This document shows, piece after piece, positions 30,902 through 40,485 of a stretch of DNA of 64,000 nucleotides (positions are counted from its first letter, which is position 1; each line of letters begins with the position of its first letter). The notes beneath the pieces are model-generated. The model was not told the origin of the DNA. It searched no databases and was given only the letters and a program-made list of their open reading frames with translations. Position numbers and translations under genes: made by a program. Origin of the DNA: Acidovorax radicis N35 (GTDB lineage Bacteria > Pseudomonadota > Gammaproteobacteria > Burkholderiales > Burkholderiaceae_C); the NCBI RefSeq assembly GCF_000204195.1, contig NZ_AFBG01000003.1, forward strand, positions 62,001 to 126,000, in the 5' to 3' direction.

Positions 30902-31942
30902 ATGAAGACATTTCTGAGCCAGATCGCCGCGGTGGGCGCCACTGCATTGGCGGGGTTGCTCGCGGCGCCCGCCGCCCATGCGGGCAAGACACTCGATGGC
31001 ATCAAGGCGCGCGGGCAGGTGGTGTGTGGCGTCAACACCGGGCTGGCCGGGTTTGCGATGGCGGACTCCAGCGGCAAGTGGTCAGGCCTCGATGTCGATG
31101 TCTGCAGGGCGCTTGCCGCCGCAGTGCTGGGCGATGGCCAGAAGGTCAAGTATGTGCCGCTGGACGTGCCACAACGCTTCACCGCCTTGCAATCCGGTGA
31201 GGTGGATGTGCTGTCGCGCAACACCACGTTCTCGCTGGCACGTGACGCATCGCTGGGCCTGCACCAGACGGCCGTGACCTACTACGACGGCCAGGGCTTC
31301 ATCGTGCCTGCCAAGAGCAAGATCAAGAACATCCGCCAGCTCAAGGGGCAGACCGTGTGTGTGCAGTCGGGGACCACGACCGAAAAGAACCTGGCTGACT
31401 ATTCCCGTGCCAACGACCTCGACATCAAGCCCGTGATGTTCGAGAAGGTGGATGCTGCAACGTCCGCCTATCTGGCAGGCCGCTGCACCGCGTTCACCAC
31501 CGATGCATCGGGTCTGGCATCCCTGCGCAGTGGTGTTCCGCAAGGTGCGGCAACACACACCATCTTGCCGGAACTGATCTCCAAGGAGCCCCTGGGGCCC
31601 TTGGTGCGGCGGGGTGACGACGAGTGGTTTGCCGTGGTCAAGTGGGTGATCTACGGCCTCATCGAAGCCGAAGAGCACGGCGTGACGCAGGCCAATGCGG
31701 ACCAGCTGAAGGCCAGCAGTACCCAGCCGGTGGTGCAGCGCATCGTGGGGACCTCCTCGGAAGACACCGGAAAGCTGCTCGGGCTGGACCGTGATTGGCT
31801 GCTGCGCGCTGTCAAGACCACGGGCAACTATGGCGAGATCTTTGAGCGCAATGTCGGTCAGAAGTCGCCTCTGGCGCTGCCACGTGGTCTCAACAATCTG
31901 TGGAACAAGCAGGGCCTGATGTACGCCTTCCCGATCCGCTGA
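30902..31942 (+). CDS. Amino-acid ABC transporter substrate-binding protein
   Basis: A periplasmic type II solute-binding protein of the general L-amino-acid group (AapJ/BztA-like). The 346-residue product has a signal peptide (cleavage likely after AHA, residue 27), then KTLDGIKARGQVVCGVNTGL, VDVCRALAAAV and DVLSRNTTFSLARD, the expected ligand-binding pattern. No permease or ATPase gene lies beside it, so it either works with a transporter elsewhere or serves as a sensor. CGGGAGACA precedes the ATG. Confidence 0.9.
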   Translation: MKTFLSQIAAVGATALAGLLAAPAAHAGKTLDGIKARGQVVCGVNTGLAGFAMADSSGKWSGLDVDVCRALAAAVLGDGQKVKYVPLDVPQRFTALQSGEVDVLSRNTTFSLARDASLGLHQTAVTYYDGQGFIVPAKSKIKNIRQLKGQTVCVQSGTTTEKNLADYSRANDLDIKPVMFEKVDAATSAYLAGRCTAFTTDASGLASLRSGVPQGAATHTILPELISKEPLGPLVRRGDDEWFAVVKWVIYGLIEAEEHGVTQANADQLKASSTQPVVQRIVGTSSEDTGKLLGLDRDWLLRAVKTTGNYGEIFERNVGQKSPLALPRGLNNLWNKQGLMYAFPIR

Positions 31943-32007
31943 TCTCGGTGGGTTGGGGTCAACTTGGGCGGTGAGGCGCTGGATGTTCGGTCTTCCGGCG
32001 GCTTGAA

Positions 32008-32070
32008 TTTTGTTTGCTATTAAATAAATAGCTTTTAACGCTTGTGTATCAAGCGCCAGAGGCCATTTTT
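32008..32070 (+). repeat. Family A interspersed repeat, copy 6 (intergenic)
   Basis: The only intergenic copy and the clearest: TTTGCTATTAAATAAATAGC, then TTTTAACGCTTGTGTATCAA, then GCGCCAGAGGCCATTTTT. It has an A/T palindrome GCTATTAAATAAATAGC, a GCGCTTG-like arm pair (ACGCTTG/CAAGCGC) and the AGAGGCCATTTT tail. It lies in the 225-base gap between two converging genes, where I see nothing else. Confidence 0.88.
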
Positions 32071-32167
32071 ATCTAATTGTTCCACCCGATGCAGTTGCCT
32101 GTGGCTCCCGTGGCTCTTGCAGAAGCCATTGGTCTCGGCACGGTCCGGTCCTGTCGGCAAACGTTGT

Positions 32168-34393
32168 TCAATGCAGTTGCCGCCGCATGAAAACTTCCAG
32201 TTCTGGCGCAGACAGCGGCATGCTGAAGTGGTAACCCTGCGCCTCGTCGCAGCCTTGCTCGCGCAGGTAGGCCAATTGGCCTTCGGTCTCCACGCCTTCG
32301 GCCGTGGTGCGCATGCCCAGCGCCTGGGCCATGCGGATGATGGCGCTCACGATGGCGCGGTCGTTGCCGTCATCGCCCAGGTCGCGCACGAACGACTGGT
32401 CGATCTTGAGCTTGAAAATCTGAAAGCGCTTGAGCTGGCTCAGCGATGAGTAGCCGGTCCCAAAGTCGTCCATCGACATGCGCACGCCGCGCGCGTGCAA
32501 TTGGTCCATGGTGGCCACCGCGGCATGCGGGTCGTCCACGGCCACGCCTTCGGTCAGTTCGAGTTCCAGGGAGTCGGGCGGCAGATCGAATTCGGCCAGC
32601 ATGCGGCTCACCAGCTCCGGCAGCTGGGGCTGGCGAAACTGGATGGCAGACAGGTTCACGGCCATTGTCAGTTTGGGAAAACCGCTGGTGCGCCAGGTTT
32701 TGAGCTGAGCCAGCGCGGTGCGCAGCACCCATTCCCCAATCTGCAGGATTTGCCCGCTGTCTTCGGCAATGGGAATGAACTCTGCCGGCGACACCCCACC
32801 GAGCTGCGGGTGCTGCCAGCGCAGCAGCGCTTCCACGCTGCGTACGGAGCCGTTGGTCAGGCTCATCTGCGGCTGGTAGTGCAGGTGGAACTGGTTGCGC
32901 TCCAGCGCACGGCGCAGGGCGTTTTCGAGCTGCAGCGCGCGCACCGACTGCGCCTGCATTTCGGGGGTGAAGAACTTGAAAGTGTTGCGGCCATCCAGCT
33001 TGGCGCGGTACATGGCCACATCGGCCGATTGGGTCAGCGTGTCGAAGTCCGCGCCATCTTGCGGGAACAGCGCGATGCCCATGGATGGCGCCATGGTCAG
33101 CTCGTGGTGGTCGATCTGGTAGTGCTGGCGCGATGCCTCCTGCAGCTTGCCGGCCACGCGGGCGGCGCCGTGCGCGTTGGCACCGGGCAGCAGCAAAATG
33201 AACTCGTCACCGCCCAGGCGCGACACCGTGTCCTTGTCGCGCACCACTGCACGAAGCCTCTTGGCGATCTCCACCAGCAGCGCATCGCCCACGCGGTGGC
33301 CCAGGGAGTCGTTCACATGCTTGAAATGGTCCAGGTCCAGGAAGATCAGGGCCAGCGGCGTGTTGCCTTCCTGGGCGACGCGGATGGCCTGCTGTGCCCG
33401 TTCGGCCAGCAGCGTGCGGTTGGGCAGGCCTGTCAGGGCGTCGTAGTGGGCCAGCCAGTAGATGCGCTCCTGATCGGCCTTGCGGTCGTTGATCTCACGG
33501 TGCAGGTTGTCCACGGTTTCGCGCAGTTCGCGGGTGCGGTCCTGCACTTGCCTTTCCAGGTCTTCGTGGGTGCTGGCAAGCAGGGCCTGCGCCTGCTTGC
33601 GCTCCGTGATGTCCATGGTGATCCAGATGGAGCCCTGGGACGGATCGGCAGGGTCGATGGACTTGCTGCGCACCTCGCAGATCACGGGGGTCCCGTCCTT
33701 GCGGCACAGCTCCAGCTCGCCTTCGTAGGAGTGGCCTGCGGCCAGCTGCGGATAGCACCGGCGGCCGACTTCTTCCCAGGCGGCATCGCTGGCGTACCAC
33801 TGGCGCGAGGGGCTGCCTGCCAGTTCTCCCGGCTGGTAGCCCAGCATCTGTTCAAAGTGGTGGTTGCAGCGGGTCAGATGCCTGTCACGCAGGAACGCGA
33901 TCCCCACCATCGCGCTGTCGAAGAGCAACTGCTTTTCACGCACTGCCGCACCCAGCGCCGCCTGGGCGCGCTTTTGCTCATCGATGTCGTCCAGGATCCA
34001 GATGGAGCCTTCTGTCGTGTCCTGTGGGTTGATGAGCCGCCCCGTCAGGCTGCCCCAGAACAAGCTGCCATCGCATCGGCGCAGTTGGCGCTCGACGCGG
34101 AATGCCTGGCCCTGGGCCAGCACGGGATAGGCGGTGCGGCCCAGATCGCGAAACGCCTCGCGCGAGGGGTAGAACGCCTCGGTGTTGAGTCCCACCAACC
34201 GCTCGGGGCTGGCATAGCCAAAAATCTCGGCGTACCGCTGGTTGCAGCGCACCACACTGCGCTGGCGCAGGAACACAATGCCCACGCCTGCGCTGTCGAG
34301 CAGGGTTTGTTGTTCGCGCAGCGCGCGTTGCAGGGGAGTGTCGGTGGCAACTCCAGGACGCTGCAATTCTGGAGTGCTGAACGGCGCAAACAT
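32168..34393 (-). CDS. PAS-PAS-GGDEF-EAL c-di-GMP enzyme
   Basis: A cytoplasmic signalling protein able in principle to both make and break cyclic di-GMP. From the ATG at 34393 it has 741 residues: two PAS domains (about 30-145 and 150-270), a GGDEF domain with intact GGDEF at 394-398 and an RxxD inhibition site (RDKD) five residues before it, and an EAL domain with EALLRW at 521-526, DDFGTGYSSL and KIDQSFVRDL. No membrane helix is seen. A TTG at 34441 would add 16 residues. It is a close paralogue of the next gene upstream. Confidence 0.93.
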   Translation of the reverse strand: MFAPFSTPELQRPGVATDTPLQRALREQQTLLDSAGVGIVFLRQRSVVRCNQRYAEIFGYASPERLVGLNTEAFYPSREAFRDLGRTAYPVLAQGQAFRVERQLRRCDGSLFWGSLTGRLINPQDTTEGSIWILDDIDEQKRAQAALGAAVREKQLLFDSAMVGIAFLRDRHLTRCNHHFEQMLGYQPGELAGSPSRQWYASDAAWEEVGRRCYPQLAAGHSYEGELELCRKDGTPVICEVRSKSIDPADPSQGSIWITMDITERKQAQALLASTHEDLERQVQDRTRELRETVDNLHREINDRKADQERIYWLAHYDALTGLPNRTLLAERAQQAIRVAQEGNTPLALIFLDLDHFKHVNDSLGHRVGDALLVEIAKRLRAVVRDKDTVSRLGGDEFILLLPGANAHGAARVAGKLQEASRQHYQIDHHELTMAPSMGIALFPQDGADFDTLTQSADVAMYRAKLDGRNTFKFFTPEMQAQSVRALQLENALRRALERNQFHLHYQPQMSLTNGSVRSVEALLRWQHPQLGGVSPAEFIPIAEDSGQILQIGEWVLRTALAQLKTWRTSGFPKLTMAVNLSAIQFRQPQLPELVSRMLAEFDLPPDSLELELTEGVAVDDPHAAVATMDQLHARGVRMSMDDFGTGYSSLSQLKRFQIFKLKIDQSFVRDLGDDGNDRAIVSAIIRMAQALGMRTTAEGVETEGQLAYLREQGCDEAQGYHFSMPLSAPELEVFMRRQLH

Positions 34394-34538
34394 GAGACCG
34401 GTACGGGCGTAGGGCCTGGCGGCCTTGGTAATTTGTACCAAAGTGTAGCAGTGCTCCCTTACAGCCGCCGGCGCCCCTCCCGCACCTTCCGCACCGTCGC
34501 AGCACCAAGTAAGAACGTGTTCACGATCTTAGCCAGCC

Positions 34539-37490
34539 TTAGCGTGCCTGCTGTCCGCGCAGGTAGGCCTCGAAGGCGTCGGCCGGCAGTGGGCGGCTAA
34601 AGTAAAAGCCCTGGGCTTCATCACAGCCCTGTGCGTGCAGAAACTCGAGCTGTCCGTCGGTTTCCACCCCTTCGGCCGTGGTCTGCATGCCCAGAGCCTG
34701 CGCCATGCGGATGATGGCGCTGACGATGGCGCGGTCGTTGGCATCCTCTTCAAGATCGCGTACGAACGATTGATCGATCTTGAGCTTGTAGATCTGAAAG
34801 CGCTTGAGATAGCTCAGCGACGAGTACCCGGTGCCAAAGTCATCCATCGACAGGCGCACGCCCCGGTCGTGCAACTGGTCCATCATCGCCAGTGCAGCGG
34901 CAGGGTCGTCCACGGCGGCACCTTCGGTCAGCTCCAGCTCCAGCCTGCGGGCAGGCAGGCCGGCCTGTTCCAGGCAGCGGGTCACCATCTCGGGCAGTTG
35001 AGGGTGCCTGAATTGCACGGCAGAAACGTTCACGGAGACGGCCCGCAGGGGCAGGTGCAGATCCAGCCAGCGCTTGATGTCGGTCACCGCCGTGTGGATG
35101 ACCCATTCGCCAATCGCCACGATCATGCCGCTGCTTTCGGCGACGGGGATGAACTCTGCCGGTGACACCAGGCCCAGCTCGGGGTGGCGCCAGCGCAGCA
35201 GGGCCTCCGCGCCTACCACCTGGCGCGTGGAGAGCGAGACCTGTGGCTGGTAGTGCAGCTCAAACTGATTGCGCTCCAGTGCACGGCGCAGTGCGTTTTC
35301 TATCAGCAAGGCGCGGGCCGTGCGCGCTTCAATATCGGCGGTAAAAAATCCGTACCGGTTGCGCCCGTTTTGTTTGGCGCGGTACATGGCGGCATCCGCC
35401 CGTTGGTACAGCGTGTCGAACGATTCGCCATCGGCCGGATACATCGCAATGCCGACCGACAAGGTGGTGGTGAGCTCGTAAGGATCGATCTGAAACGGCT
35501 GGGCCACGGCCGCGAGCAACTGCATGGCCATTTCGGCGGCAGCGCTTGCAGTGGTGGATGGGAGCAACAGAAGAAACTCGTCACCGCCCAGGCGCGAGAC
35601 CGTGTCCTGGGGTCTCAAGAGGGACTGAAGCCTTTGTGCCACCGCCACAAGCAGGATGTCGCCAATTCTGTGGCCCAGTGAGTCATTGACATTCTTGAAG
35701 TGGTCCAGGTCTAGAAACAGCATCGCCAGTGTGCCACCCCGTGCCTGCTCATCGGCAATGTGGCGATGGGCGCGTTCTGCCAGCAGCGCGCGGTTGGGCA
35801 AGTTCGTGAGCGGGTCGAAGTGCGCCAAGCGTTGAATGCGGTCCTGGGCCTCGCGCTGCTGGGTGATGTCACGGAACAGCGTGATGGAATGGGTGACCAC
35901 ACCATTGCCGTCTCGCACACTGCTGACCGACAGCCACTGGGGGTAAGTGGAAGCGTCTTTGCGGTGTCCCAGGGCTTCGCCTTCCCAGCTTCCGCCCTGC
36001 GGCAGCTGTGCATAGACGGTATCCGCATCGAAGTCGTGGCCGGGCCCCGCGACGGTGAGTAGACGCACTGACTGCCCTACCGCTTCGGCTTCTGCATACC
36101 CCGTGATCCGCGTGAACGCCCTGTTGATGCGCACGATGGTATGGGCAGCATCGGCGATCACGATGGCTTCACTGCTCTGGTCAAACACCTGCGCGGTGAG
36201 TTGCAACTGCTCCTGGGACCGCTTGCGCTCGGTGATGTCGCGCGACAGCACAATGAACCGGGGTTTTGCGTTGGGGGAAGTCGCCTTGCGCGCCGCAGAC
36301 AACTCAAACCAGGTGGCGCCCAGGCGAGGCAGGTCGAGCATGATCTGCCGTCCGGTGGACCAGCCCTGCGCCTGGGCTTCATTCAGCACGTCCATCACTG
36401 ACAAGGCCGCCAGCGCAGGCATCACATCGGCCACGTTGCGTCCCACCAGCGTTTCGGCGGGGGCCATGAGCAGCTCCGCGCGCGGGCTGTGCACGCTGCA
36501 GTAAAAACCATCCTGGTCGAGCTCGAAAAGCGGATCCGGTATGGCGTCGATGGTGGCGTGCAATTGCTGCTGGGTTGCCTGGATTTCCGAGGTGCGCTGC
36601 GCCACCTGGTAGGCCAGGCCGCGCTCATGCTCTTTCAGCTCGAACAGCAGCCGGGCCACGTAGGCCATCATCAAGGCAAACAGCAAGGCGATCGCGCATC
36701 GCATGGCCAGCACGCCCGGGTCTCCCCAACCCTTGATGGGGGTCAGGCTCAGCGTCCACTGTCCATTGGGCAAGGTCAGCGACCTGCCCACGGCATCGGG
36801 GCCCGGGGGCGGTGCAGACGCTGCAATCGTCTGCTCTTCTTCCGTATCGGGCCGGATGCGCCACAGCCGGTAGTGGTATCCCCGCTGGGTCAGTTGCGGC
36901 AGGCGCGCAGCGGCGAGCACCTCGGGCAGGCGGATGGTGACGTAGGTAAAGCCCCAGAAGGTGCGGTGACCCTGGGCATCCTCCAGATAGACCGGCTGGC
37001 GCCCCACCACCCCCAGACCGCCTTGCACCAGCTCCATGGGGCCAGCCAGGGTCAGCAGGCCTGACTCCCGTGCCCTGGCGGATTCGCGACCTTGACGCGG
37101 GTCATTGAGTTGATCGAAACCGATGGAGTTTTCGTTGCCCTGGCGCGGCACCACGTGCCTTACCACGCCGTTGGGGGACAGGCCCATGGCCGCAATGCCA
37201 GGGTAGAACGGCAGCATCTGGGTGCCGATCTCTTCAAACTGCGTCACCTGCCCTTTGCCCTGGCGCACCAAGGCGACCAGGGTGTTGTTGGCGGACAGGG
37301 CCAGTTCGATGGCGCGCTGCAAGGCCTGCACATGGTCGCCCGCCATGTCTGTCACCTGCGTGCGCTGCTGTGCCTGTTCCTGGCGCTCCAACGCCCACAC
37401 CAAAGCGCCTGCACACAGTGCCGCCAGAACAAACACGACCAGCGCGCCCATGGCAGGGCTTCGGGGGCGGGCGGGGAAGGAGGCGTGCAC
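34539..37490 (-). CDS. CHASE-PAS-GGDEF-EAL membrane c-di-GMP enzyme
   Basis: A membrane-bound sensor with diguanylate cyclase and phosphodiesterase domains. The 983-residue product has a membrane helix at about 14-33, a periplasmic CHASE-type sensor to about 255, a second helix at 260-283, two PAS domains (about 305-420 and 430-550), GGDEF near 634-638 with an RPQD inhibition site, and EALLRW near 762. The frame is open 36 codons further up; the GTG at 37490 was chosen because AGGA sits nine bases before it. It faces the phosphate-linked lipid operon divergently. Confidence 0.92.
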   Translation of the reverse strand: MHASFPARPRSPAMGALVVFVLAALCAGALVWALERQEQAQQRTQVTDMAGDHVQALQRAIELALSANNTLVALVRQGKGQVTQFEEIGTQMLPFYPGIAAMGLSPNGVVRHVVPRQGNENSIGFDQLNDPRQGRESARARESGLLTLAGPMELVQGGLGVVGRQPVYLEDAQGHRTFWGFTYVTIRLPEVLAAARLPQLTQRGYHYRLWRIRPDTEEEQTIAASAPPPGPDAVGRSLTLPNGQWTLSLTPIKGWGDPGVLAMRCAIALLFALMMAYVARLLFELKEHERGLAYQVAQRTSEIQATQQQLHATIDAIPDPLFELDQDGFYCSVHSPRAELLMAPAETLVGRNVADVMPALAALSVMDVLNEAQAQGWSTGRQIMLDLPRLGATWFELSAARKATSPNAKPRFIVLSRDITERKRSQEQLQLTAQVFDQSSEAIVIADAAHTIVRINRAFTRITGYAEAEAVGQSVRLLTVAGPGHDFDADTVYAQLPQGGSWEGEALGHRKDASTYPQWLSVSSVRDGNGVVTHSITLFRDITQQREAQDRIQRLAHFDPLTNLPNRALLAERAHRHIADEQARGGTLAMLFLDLDHFKNVNDSLGHRIGDILLVAVAQRLQSLLRPQDTVSRLGGDEFLLLLPSTTASAAAEMAMQLLAAVAQPFQIDPYELTTTLSVGIAMYPADGESFDTLYQRADAAMYRAKQNGRNRYGFFTADIEARTARALLIENALRRALERNQFELHYQPQVSLSTRQVVGAEALLRWRHPELGLVSPAEFIPVAESSGMIVAIGEWVIHTAVTDIKRWLDLHLPLRAVSVNVSAVQFRHPQLPEMVTRCLEQAGLPARRLELELTEGAAVDDPAAALAMMDQLHDRGVRLSMDDFGTGYSSLSYLKRFQIYKLKIDQSFVRDLEEDANDRAIVSAIIRMAQALGMQTTAEGVETDGQLEFLHAQGCDEAQGFYFSRPLPADAFEAYLRGQQAR

Positions 37491-37558
37491 GGTACGAGTT
37501 CCTGGACCAATTATGCAGGCCCAACGATTGCCTGCGTAGGTGCCTTCCCAGGGTCCGC

Positions 37559-37598
37559 ATGTCATGACATTGACATGCCATCGACATGGCTGCGTCAT
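37559..37598 (+). promoter_or_regulatory. Candidate tandem Pho boxes before the lipid-remodelling operon
   Basis: Four 7-mers at an exact 11-bp step resemble the Pho-box unit CTGTCAT: ATGTCAT (37559), TTGACAT (37570), TCGACAT (37581) and GCGTCAT (37592). PhoB binds such direct repeats. They lie about 100 bases before the olsB-like start. The first 12 bases (ATGTCATGACAT) are also a perfect palindrome, so another regulator is possible. Confidence 0.55.
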
Positions 37599-37694
37599 GT
37601 GCCAATTTCACACTCGCTCCCAGGGGAAAACGGTTCCCAGCCCTTGGTTGGGGCCTCCAGCCGAAACCGTCCTGACGCAAGGAGATGTTGCACC

Positions 37695-38531
37695 ATGAAT
37701 GAATTGCCCACCTTGACACCGCCCCTGCCAGCCGAAGTTGCTTCTCCGAGGGGACTTCGTGGTGCGGGTACTCTGTCTGGCGCAGCGCGTCTGGTGCCGG
37801 AACGTGGCGCCATTCAGGTGGCCTGGGCGCGCCATGAAGACGAAGTGCGCCAGGCGCAGCGGCTGCGGTTCGACGTGTTTGCAGCGGAAATGGGCGCTCG
37901 ATTGACGACCCCCATCCCGGGCCATGATGTGGACCTCTTCGACGACTACTGCGAACACCTGTTGGTGCGCGATGCCCAGAGCCAGCAAGTCATTGGGACT
38001 TACAGGGTGCTCACTCCGGCACAAGCCCGACGCGTTGGTGGTACCTACAGCGATACCGAGTTCGACCTCACGCGGCTGCGTTCGCTGCGTCCCCGCATGG
38101 TGGAACTGGGGCGCAGTTGCGTGCACCCCGATCATCGCCACGGTGGCGTGATCATGGCCTTGTGGAGCGCGTTGGCGGATTTCATGGTGCGCAACCAGTT
38201 GGACACCATGATCGGCTGCGCGAGCATTCCCATGCTCTACAACGGCGTTGTGAGCGGCGATGCTGCCGCCAGCATCTGGCAGCAGGTGCGCCAGACGCAC
38301 CTGGCCCCCATCGAATACCACGTGCTCCCCCGGTTGCCCTTGCCCGTGGAGCAGCTTAATGGCTCGATCACGGTAGAGCCCCCGGCGCTCATCAAAGGCT
38401 ACCTGCGGCTTGGGGCACGCGTGTTGGGCGCTCCGGCCTGGGACCCGGATTTCAACACCGCAGACCTGCCGATGCTGATGCGTCTGGCAGATCTTCATCC
38501 CCGCTATCGCAAGCATTTTCTGGGGGCCTGA
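37695..38531 (+). CDS. olsB: OlsB-like N-acyltransferase (GNAT superfamily)
   Basis: Likely makes the 3-hydroxyacyl amide of an amino acid such as ornithine, the first step to ornithine lipids. The 278-residue protein shows the family pattern: LRFDVFAAEMGA, DLFDDYCEHLLV, VIGTYRVLTP, EFDLTRL, MVELGRSCVHPDHR and DTMIGCASIPM. AAGGAG stands ten bases before the ATG at 37695. The second enzyme, OlsA, is not nearby, so the amino acid and final lipid are inferred. The stop overlaps the next start (TGATG). The symbol is by similarity. Confidence 0.75.
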   Translation: MNELPTLTPPLPAEVASPRGLRGAGTLSGAARLVPERGAIQVAWARHEDEVRQAQRLRFDVFAAEMGARLTTPIPGHDVDLFDDYCEHLLVRDAQSQQVIGTYRVLTPAQARRVGGTYSDTEFDLTRLRSLRPRMVELGRSCVHPDHRHGGVIMALWSALADFMVRNQLDTMIGCASIPMLYNGVVSGDAAASIWQQVRQTHLAPIEYHVLPRLPLPVEQLNGSITVEPPALIKGYLRLGARVLGAPAWDPDFNTADLPMLMRLADLHPRYRKHFLGA

Positions 38532-39400
38532 TGCGCACCGCGTTCGATGCCTTGGGTCCCTGGATGGAACCGTCCTTGGGCCCCGAGGACACAGCCGACG
38601 ACGCGCAGGCATCCGCCGCTGGTCATCGCCGGTACCGCGCGGTCTTTATTTCTGATCTGCATCTGGGTACTCCAGGTTGCCAGGCGGTCGCATTGCTGGA
38701 CTTTCTCAAGCACCATCCCAGCGATCACCTTTACTTGGTCGGCGACATCGTGGATGGTTGGCAACTGCGCCGCAAGTGGTTCTGGCCACAAGCCCACAAC
38801 GATGTGGTGCAAAAGCTCCTGCGCCGCGCGCGCAAAGGGTGTCGGGTGGTGTTTGTACCCGGCAACCATGACGAATTCGCCCGTGCGTTCGTAGGCCACT
38901 CTTTTGGTGGCATCGAGGTGCGGGCCGATGCGGTTCACACGACGGCCGATGGTCGCAGCCTCTGGGTCACGCACGGAGATCATTTTGATGGGGTCATTCA
39001 GTGTGCCAAGTGGCTGGCGTATCTGGGCGACAACCTGTATGAGTTCACCCTCAAACTCAACCGGCACCTCAACACCCTGCGTGCCCGCGTGGGGTTGCCC
39101 TACTGGTCCCTGTCGGCGTACCTGAAGGGCAAGGTCAAGAAAGCACTGAACTACGTCACTGATTTTGAAGTGGCCGTGGCAGCCGAAGCGCGCCGCAGGG
39201 GACATGATGGCGTGGTGTGTGGCCATATCCACCGTGCTGAGATGCGGGAGATCGGCGGGACCCTGTATTGCAATGACGGCGACTGGGTGGAAAGCCACAC
39301 CGCCCTGGTCGAGCACATGGACGGCCGACTGGAACTGCTGCAGTGGCCGGCTTCTCCGCTCGCAAATATCCCCCAGGCCGAGGCCGCTGTTGTGTTATGA
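38531..39400 (+). CDS. PlcP-like metallophosphoesterase (LpxH/UDP-diacylglucosamine hydrolase superfamily)
   Basis: A calcineurin-fold phosphoesterase of 289 residues with all metal motifs: DLHLG (42-46), GDIVDGW (71-77), GNHDE (111-115), HGDHFD (148-153) and GHIHRAEM. Annotation by family alone would suggest an LpxH relative, but true LpxH is shorter and the operon context matches PlcP, the phospholipase C that strips head groups from phospholipids under phosphate starvation in Sinorhizobium and marine bacteria. It lacks a signal peptide. Its stop overlaps the next start as ATGA. Confidence 0.8.
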   Translation: MRTAFDALGPWMEPSLGPEDTADDAQASAAGHRRYRAVFISDLHLGTPGCQAVALLDFLKHHPSDHLYLVGDIVDGWQLRRKWFWPQAHNDVVQKLLRRARKGCRVVFVPGNHDEFARAFVGHSFGGIEVRADAVHTTADGRSLWVTHGDHFDGVIQCAKWLAYLGDNLYEFTLKLNRHLNTLRARVGLPYWSLSAYLKGKVKKALNYVTDFEVAVAAEARRRGHDGVVCGHIHRAEMREIGGTLYCNDGDWVESHTALVEHMDGRLELLQWPASPLANIPQAEAAVVL

Positions 39401-40485
39401 AAATTGCCTTGTTGACCGATGCCTGGCTTCCCCAGGTGAATGGGGTGGTTACCACCCTGCTGGAACTGGTGCAGGCGCTTGAAACTGCCGGGCACGAGGT
39501 GCAAGTGCTGCACCCCGGTCAATTTGCAACCCGTCCCTGCCCTGGCTATCCCGGCATCGACCTGGCCGTGCGGCCGACAAAGCGCGTGGCAGAGGTACTG
39601 GACGCCATGCAGCCCGATGCCATCCACCTTGCCACAGAAGGGCCGCTGGGCTGGGCGGGGCGCCGCTACTGCCTGCGCAAGGGCCTGGCGTTCACGTCGG
39701 CTTTCCACACACGTTTTCCGGAAATACTGCATGCGGCGCTGCGTGTGCCGCTTGGTTGGGGGTACGCGCTGTTCCGGCATTTCCACCGTCCATCCTCGGG
39801 AGTGATGGTGCCCACGCAAGGCGTTCTGCAGATGCTGGAGCGTCGGGGTTTCCGCAATTTGCGCCCGTGGACCCATGGAGTCGACACGCGGGTTTTTCCG
39901 TTCCATGGCGCAACCACCCAGAGCCCGCTCATGGGCACTCTGGCGCACCCGGTGTCGCTGTATGTGGGGCGGATTTCGTACGAAAAGAACATCGAAGCTT
40001 TCCTCCGGCTCGACATGCCGGGCTCCAAGGTGGTTTGTGGTGTCGGGCCGCTGGAGGCGCGTCTCAAGGCGAAGTACCCGCAGGTTCGTTGGCTGGGCAT
40101 CCTGGACCGCGCAGCTTTGGCAGAGGTCTATGCGGCCGCTGATGTGTTTGTATTTCCAAGCCGGTCAGAAACGTTCGGTTTGGTCATGCTGGAGGCCATG
40201 GCCTGCGGGACGCCTGTGGCAGCGTATCCCGAGGATGGCCCCATGGAAGTGCTGGGAGCGCATTCTGGCCAGGCCCCTAGAGGGGGTGTGCTACAGAATG
40301 ATCTGCTCCTGGCAAGCCAGCAGGCCTTGGGGATTCCTCGGTCCGAAGCACGCGCGCGGGCACTCGATTTCACCTGGGCTCATGCCGCCCGGCTGTTTGA
40401 ACAGTACCTGGTCCCCGCCCGTGTGCAGGATGCATCTTGTGTGACTGTCACAAAACCTGTCACATCGTTGTCATCTGGGCGTTAA
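39397..40485 (+). CDS. Glycosyltransferase family 4, Agt-like
   Basis: A GT-B glycosyltransferase of 362 residues: N-terminal [20 protein letters not shown], then [15 protein letters not shown] and the donor site [20 protein letters not shown] (E-x7-E). In the PlcP-Agt pairs known from phosphate-starved marine bacteria, the transferase puts sugars on the diacylglycerol released by PlcP, forming glycolipids. The ATG at 39397 overlaps the preceding stop. The last 29 bases carry the Pho box of the next gene, ppk. Confidence 0.82.
   Translation: MKIALLTDAWLPQVNGVVTTLLELVQALETAGHEVQVLHPGQFATRPCPGYPGIDLAVRPTKRVAEVLDAMQPDAIHLATEGPLGWAGRRYCLRKGLAFTSAFHTRFPEILHAALRVPLGWGYALFRHFHRPSSGVMVPTQGVLQMLERRGFRNLRPWTHGVDTRVFPFHGATTQSPLMGTLAHPVSLYVGRISYEKNIEAFLRLDMPGSKVVCGVGPLEARLKAKYPQVRWLGILDRAALAEVYAAADVFVFPSRSETFGLVMLEAMACGTPVAAYPEDGPMEVLGAHSGQAPRGGVLQNDLLLASQQALGIPRSEARARALDFTWAHAARLFEQYLVPARVQDASCVTVTKPVTSLSSGR

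Noticed and set aside
32495-34600. A 701-codon plus-strand frame antisense to the soluble GGDEF-EAL gene
   Set aside because: The minus-strand protein has full PAS, GGDEF and EAL domains; the plus frame shows none.
38531-39400. Naming the phosphoesterase LpxH of the lipid A pathway
   Set aside because: The lipid A block is 24 kb away, and this protein has an N-terminal extension and sits in a Pho-box operon with OlsB-like and Agt-like genes, which fits PlcP better.
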